Shown in pieces: positions 62,773 to 64,000 of a stretch of 64,000 nucleotides of DNA; positions within the stretch are counted from its first letter, which is position 1, and each line of letters starts with the position of its first letter. The position numbers were made by a program, and so were the translations under genes. This DNA comes from Akkermansiaceae bacterium (GTDB lineage: Bacteria; Verrucomicrobiota; Verrucomicrobiia; Verrucomicrobiales; Akkermansiaceae). The DNA lies in contig CAIVKO010000004.1 in the NCBI GenBank assembly GCA_903906515.1, forward strand, positions 1 to 64,000. The letters run 5' to 3'. The notes under the pieces were generated by a model that was not told where the DNA came from, searched no databases, and saw only the letters and a program-made list of their open reading frames with translations.

Positions 62773-64000
62773 CAACTCGTCACGGAAAGCGCGGCCATCG
62801 GCGAATCCTCGTGAATGAGGCTGAGCAGGGTTTGATGGGGGCCGTCCAGGTGCGGGTCTTCGGTCAAAATCCGGTCGGCAAGGGCGCGGGCCTCGCGGAG
62901 GAGCGCCGTGTCTGCAAGAAAATCCGTAAAGCGCAGGTCGGAGAGCCCGCTTTGCAGGGTGCCCAGCACGTCGCCCGGGCCACGCAGGCGGAGGTCGGCC
63001 TCGGCGATTTCGAAGCCGTCGGCGGAATCCTCCAGGACTTTGAGTTTTTCCATGGCTTCCGGGTTTTTCCCGTCGGTCAGCAAAACGCAATATCCCTTGT
63101 GCCCACCCCTGCCGATGCGGCCGCGGAGTTGGTGGAGCTGGGCGAGGCCGAATCGTTCCGCGTGGTGCAGGATCATAACCGTGGCATTCGGCACGTCCAA
63201 GCCGACTTCGATCACGGTGGTGGAAACGAGCGCGTTGATTTCACCATCGCGGAACCGGCGCATCACTTGTTCCTTTTCCTCCGGGCGCAGTTTGCCATGA
63301 ATCAGACCAACCTCGTAGATCGGCAGCCGTTTTTTCCACTTCTCGAATGCCTCAGTGGCGGACTCTGCTTTAAGATTCTCGCTTTCCTCGACCAGCGGAT
63401 AAACCAGATAAGCCTGGCGTCCGACAGACAGTTGTTCCTTCACGAAAGTGGTGACATCGGATTGTTTGGGCCCCACCCGAACGCCCGTGACGATTTTCCC
63501 GCGACCGGGCGGTTTTTCATCGAGCAGAGAAACATCGAGGTCCCCGTAAATCGTCATCGTCAACGTGCGGGGAATCGGCGTGGCGGTCATCACCAGCACG
63601 TCCGGAACCACGCCGCGGCGGATCAACGAGGCGCGCTGAGCGACACCAAACTTGTGCTGCTCGTCGATCACCACGAGCCCCAGATCGCCGAACAACGCGT
63701 CGTCGTAAAGCAATGCGTGGGTGCCGATGATCATCTGTGCGGGGCCATCGAGTTCGAGGTGGCTGTTTTCGTCGCGATTGGCGGTGCGCAGGGAAATCCT
63801 GACTCCCAGAGGTTCCAGCCAGCGGCGGAAGGTGAGATAGTGTTGTTCCGCCAGGATCTGGGTGGGAGCCATGAGCGCCGCCTGGCAACCGGAATCGATG
63901 GCCAACAGCATCGCGGCCATGGCGACGAAGGTCTTGCCGGAGCCGACATCGCCCTGCAACAGACGGTTCATCGGGCGGGGCGTGCGCATGTCCGCGACAA
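62772..64000 (-). CDS. recG: ATP-dependent DNA helicase RecG, C-terminal part (5' end outside window)
   Basis: Partial: the frame runs out of the window at 64000. Visible is Walker A GDVGSGKT, the DEQH box IDEQHKFGV, the motif MTATPIPRTL, then the helicase C-terminal domain with the GEINALVSTTVIEVGLDVPNA segment and QLRGRIGRGGHKGYC. The RecG tail FEIAEADLRLRGPGDVLGT is present. RecG reverses stalled replication forks and branch-migrates Holliday junctions. The start and wedge domain lie beyond the right edge. Its stop codon overlaps repeat copy 3. Confidence 0.95.
   Translation of the reverse strand, partial: VADMRTPRPMNRLLQGDVGSGKTFVAMAAMLLAIDSGCQAALMAPTQILAEQHYLTFRRWLEPLGVRISLRTANRDENSHLELDGPAQMIIGTHALLYDDALFGDLGLVVIDEQHKFGVAQRASLIRRGVVPDVLVMTATPIPRTLTMTIYGDLDVSLLDEKPPGRGKIVTGVRVGPKQSDVTTFVKEQLSVGRQAYLVYPLVEESENLKAESATEAFEKWKKRLPIYEVGLIHGKLRPEEKEQVMRRFRDGEINALVSTTVIEVGLDVPNATVMILHHAERFGLAQLHQLRGRIGRGGHKGYCVLLTDGKNPEAMEKLKVLEDSADGFEIAEADLRLRGPGDVLGTLQSGLSDLRFTDFLADTALLREARALADRILTEDPHLDGPHQTLLSLIHEDSPMAALSVTS

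Noticed and set aside
1..64000. CRISPR array, rRNA operon, complete prophage or transposase
   Set aside because: No regularly spaced repeats, no rRNA-like stretches and no phage structural or transposase genes were seen.

Overview
The window is about 59% GC by eye and is most likely a chromosomal segment of a Verrucomicrobiota bacterium, probably order Verrucomicrobiales. The main evidence is a complete four-gene pseudopilin cluster of the Verru_Chthon cassette type (17161-22028). Supporting signs are a PTPDL-type periplasmic protein, a DUF1080 protein, a MidA-like methyltransferase, citramalate synthase, and dispersed palindromic repeats of the kind common in this phylum. No rRNA, CRISPR array or complete prophage is visible. 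Two tRNAs are present: Leu(TAG) at 36984 and Ala(GGC) at 50165.

Left part (1-16963): mostly housekeeping and envelope genes. They are an MBL-fold hydrolase cut by the window edge, gatB, a minus-strand run of exported proteins with RidA and an M23 peptidase, an MsbA-like ABC exporter, superoxide dismutase, rmuC, an EF-hand protein, a pRiA4b ORF-3-like protein, a DUF1080 protein, a ketopantoate reductase and an AsmA-like protein. The Verru_Chthon cassette D-B-C-A follows, with a DUF4397-like exported protein and an AraC regulator.

Middle part (23.6-45 kb): first a decayed type I restriction locus with an intact hsdM, a RhuM-family gene, a relic of a second hsdM start and a truncated hsdR, but no hsdS. 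Next is a plus-strand catabolic operon (RraA aldolase, sodium symporter, enolase-superfamily dehydratase, SDR, UroD-like protein) that looks built for a sugar acid. A bifunctional-type penicillin-binding protein follows whose transpeptidase motifs are degenerate. Then come MidA, tRNA-Leu, and a ParA / roadblock-like / DUF4407 membrane module divergent from a YyaL-like lipoprotein, a PTPDL protein and hisB-hisH.

Right part (45-64 kb): a tightly coupled minus-strand operon runs hipB-hipA-coiled-coil protein-39-codon hsdR relic-exonuclease, with an array of TGGCGA operators in front. It is followed by tRNA-Ala, a lipase-like lipoprotein, a HIT protein, an octaheme cytochrome with TPRs, cimA, an orphan HicB antitoxin with a hicA relic, an AT-rich two-gene insert, a complete PstI/BsuBI-type restriction-modification pair, a metallopeptidase, a RibD-like reductase, a small lipoprotein, a HAD phosphatase and the 3' part of recG. 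Three copies of one palindromic element sit on the stop codons of gatB, panE and recG.

The defence-related loci are in different stages: one intact type II R-M pair, one intact hipBA pair, and relics of two type I enzymes and one HicA toxin. The most unusual items are the stop-codon-associated repeats, the inactive-looking transpeptidase, the ParA/roadblock/DUF4407 module and the hipBA operator array.
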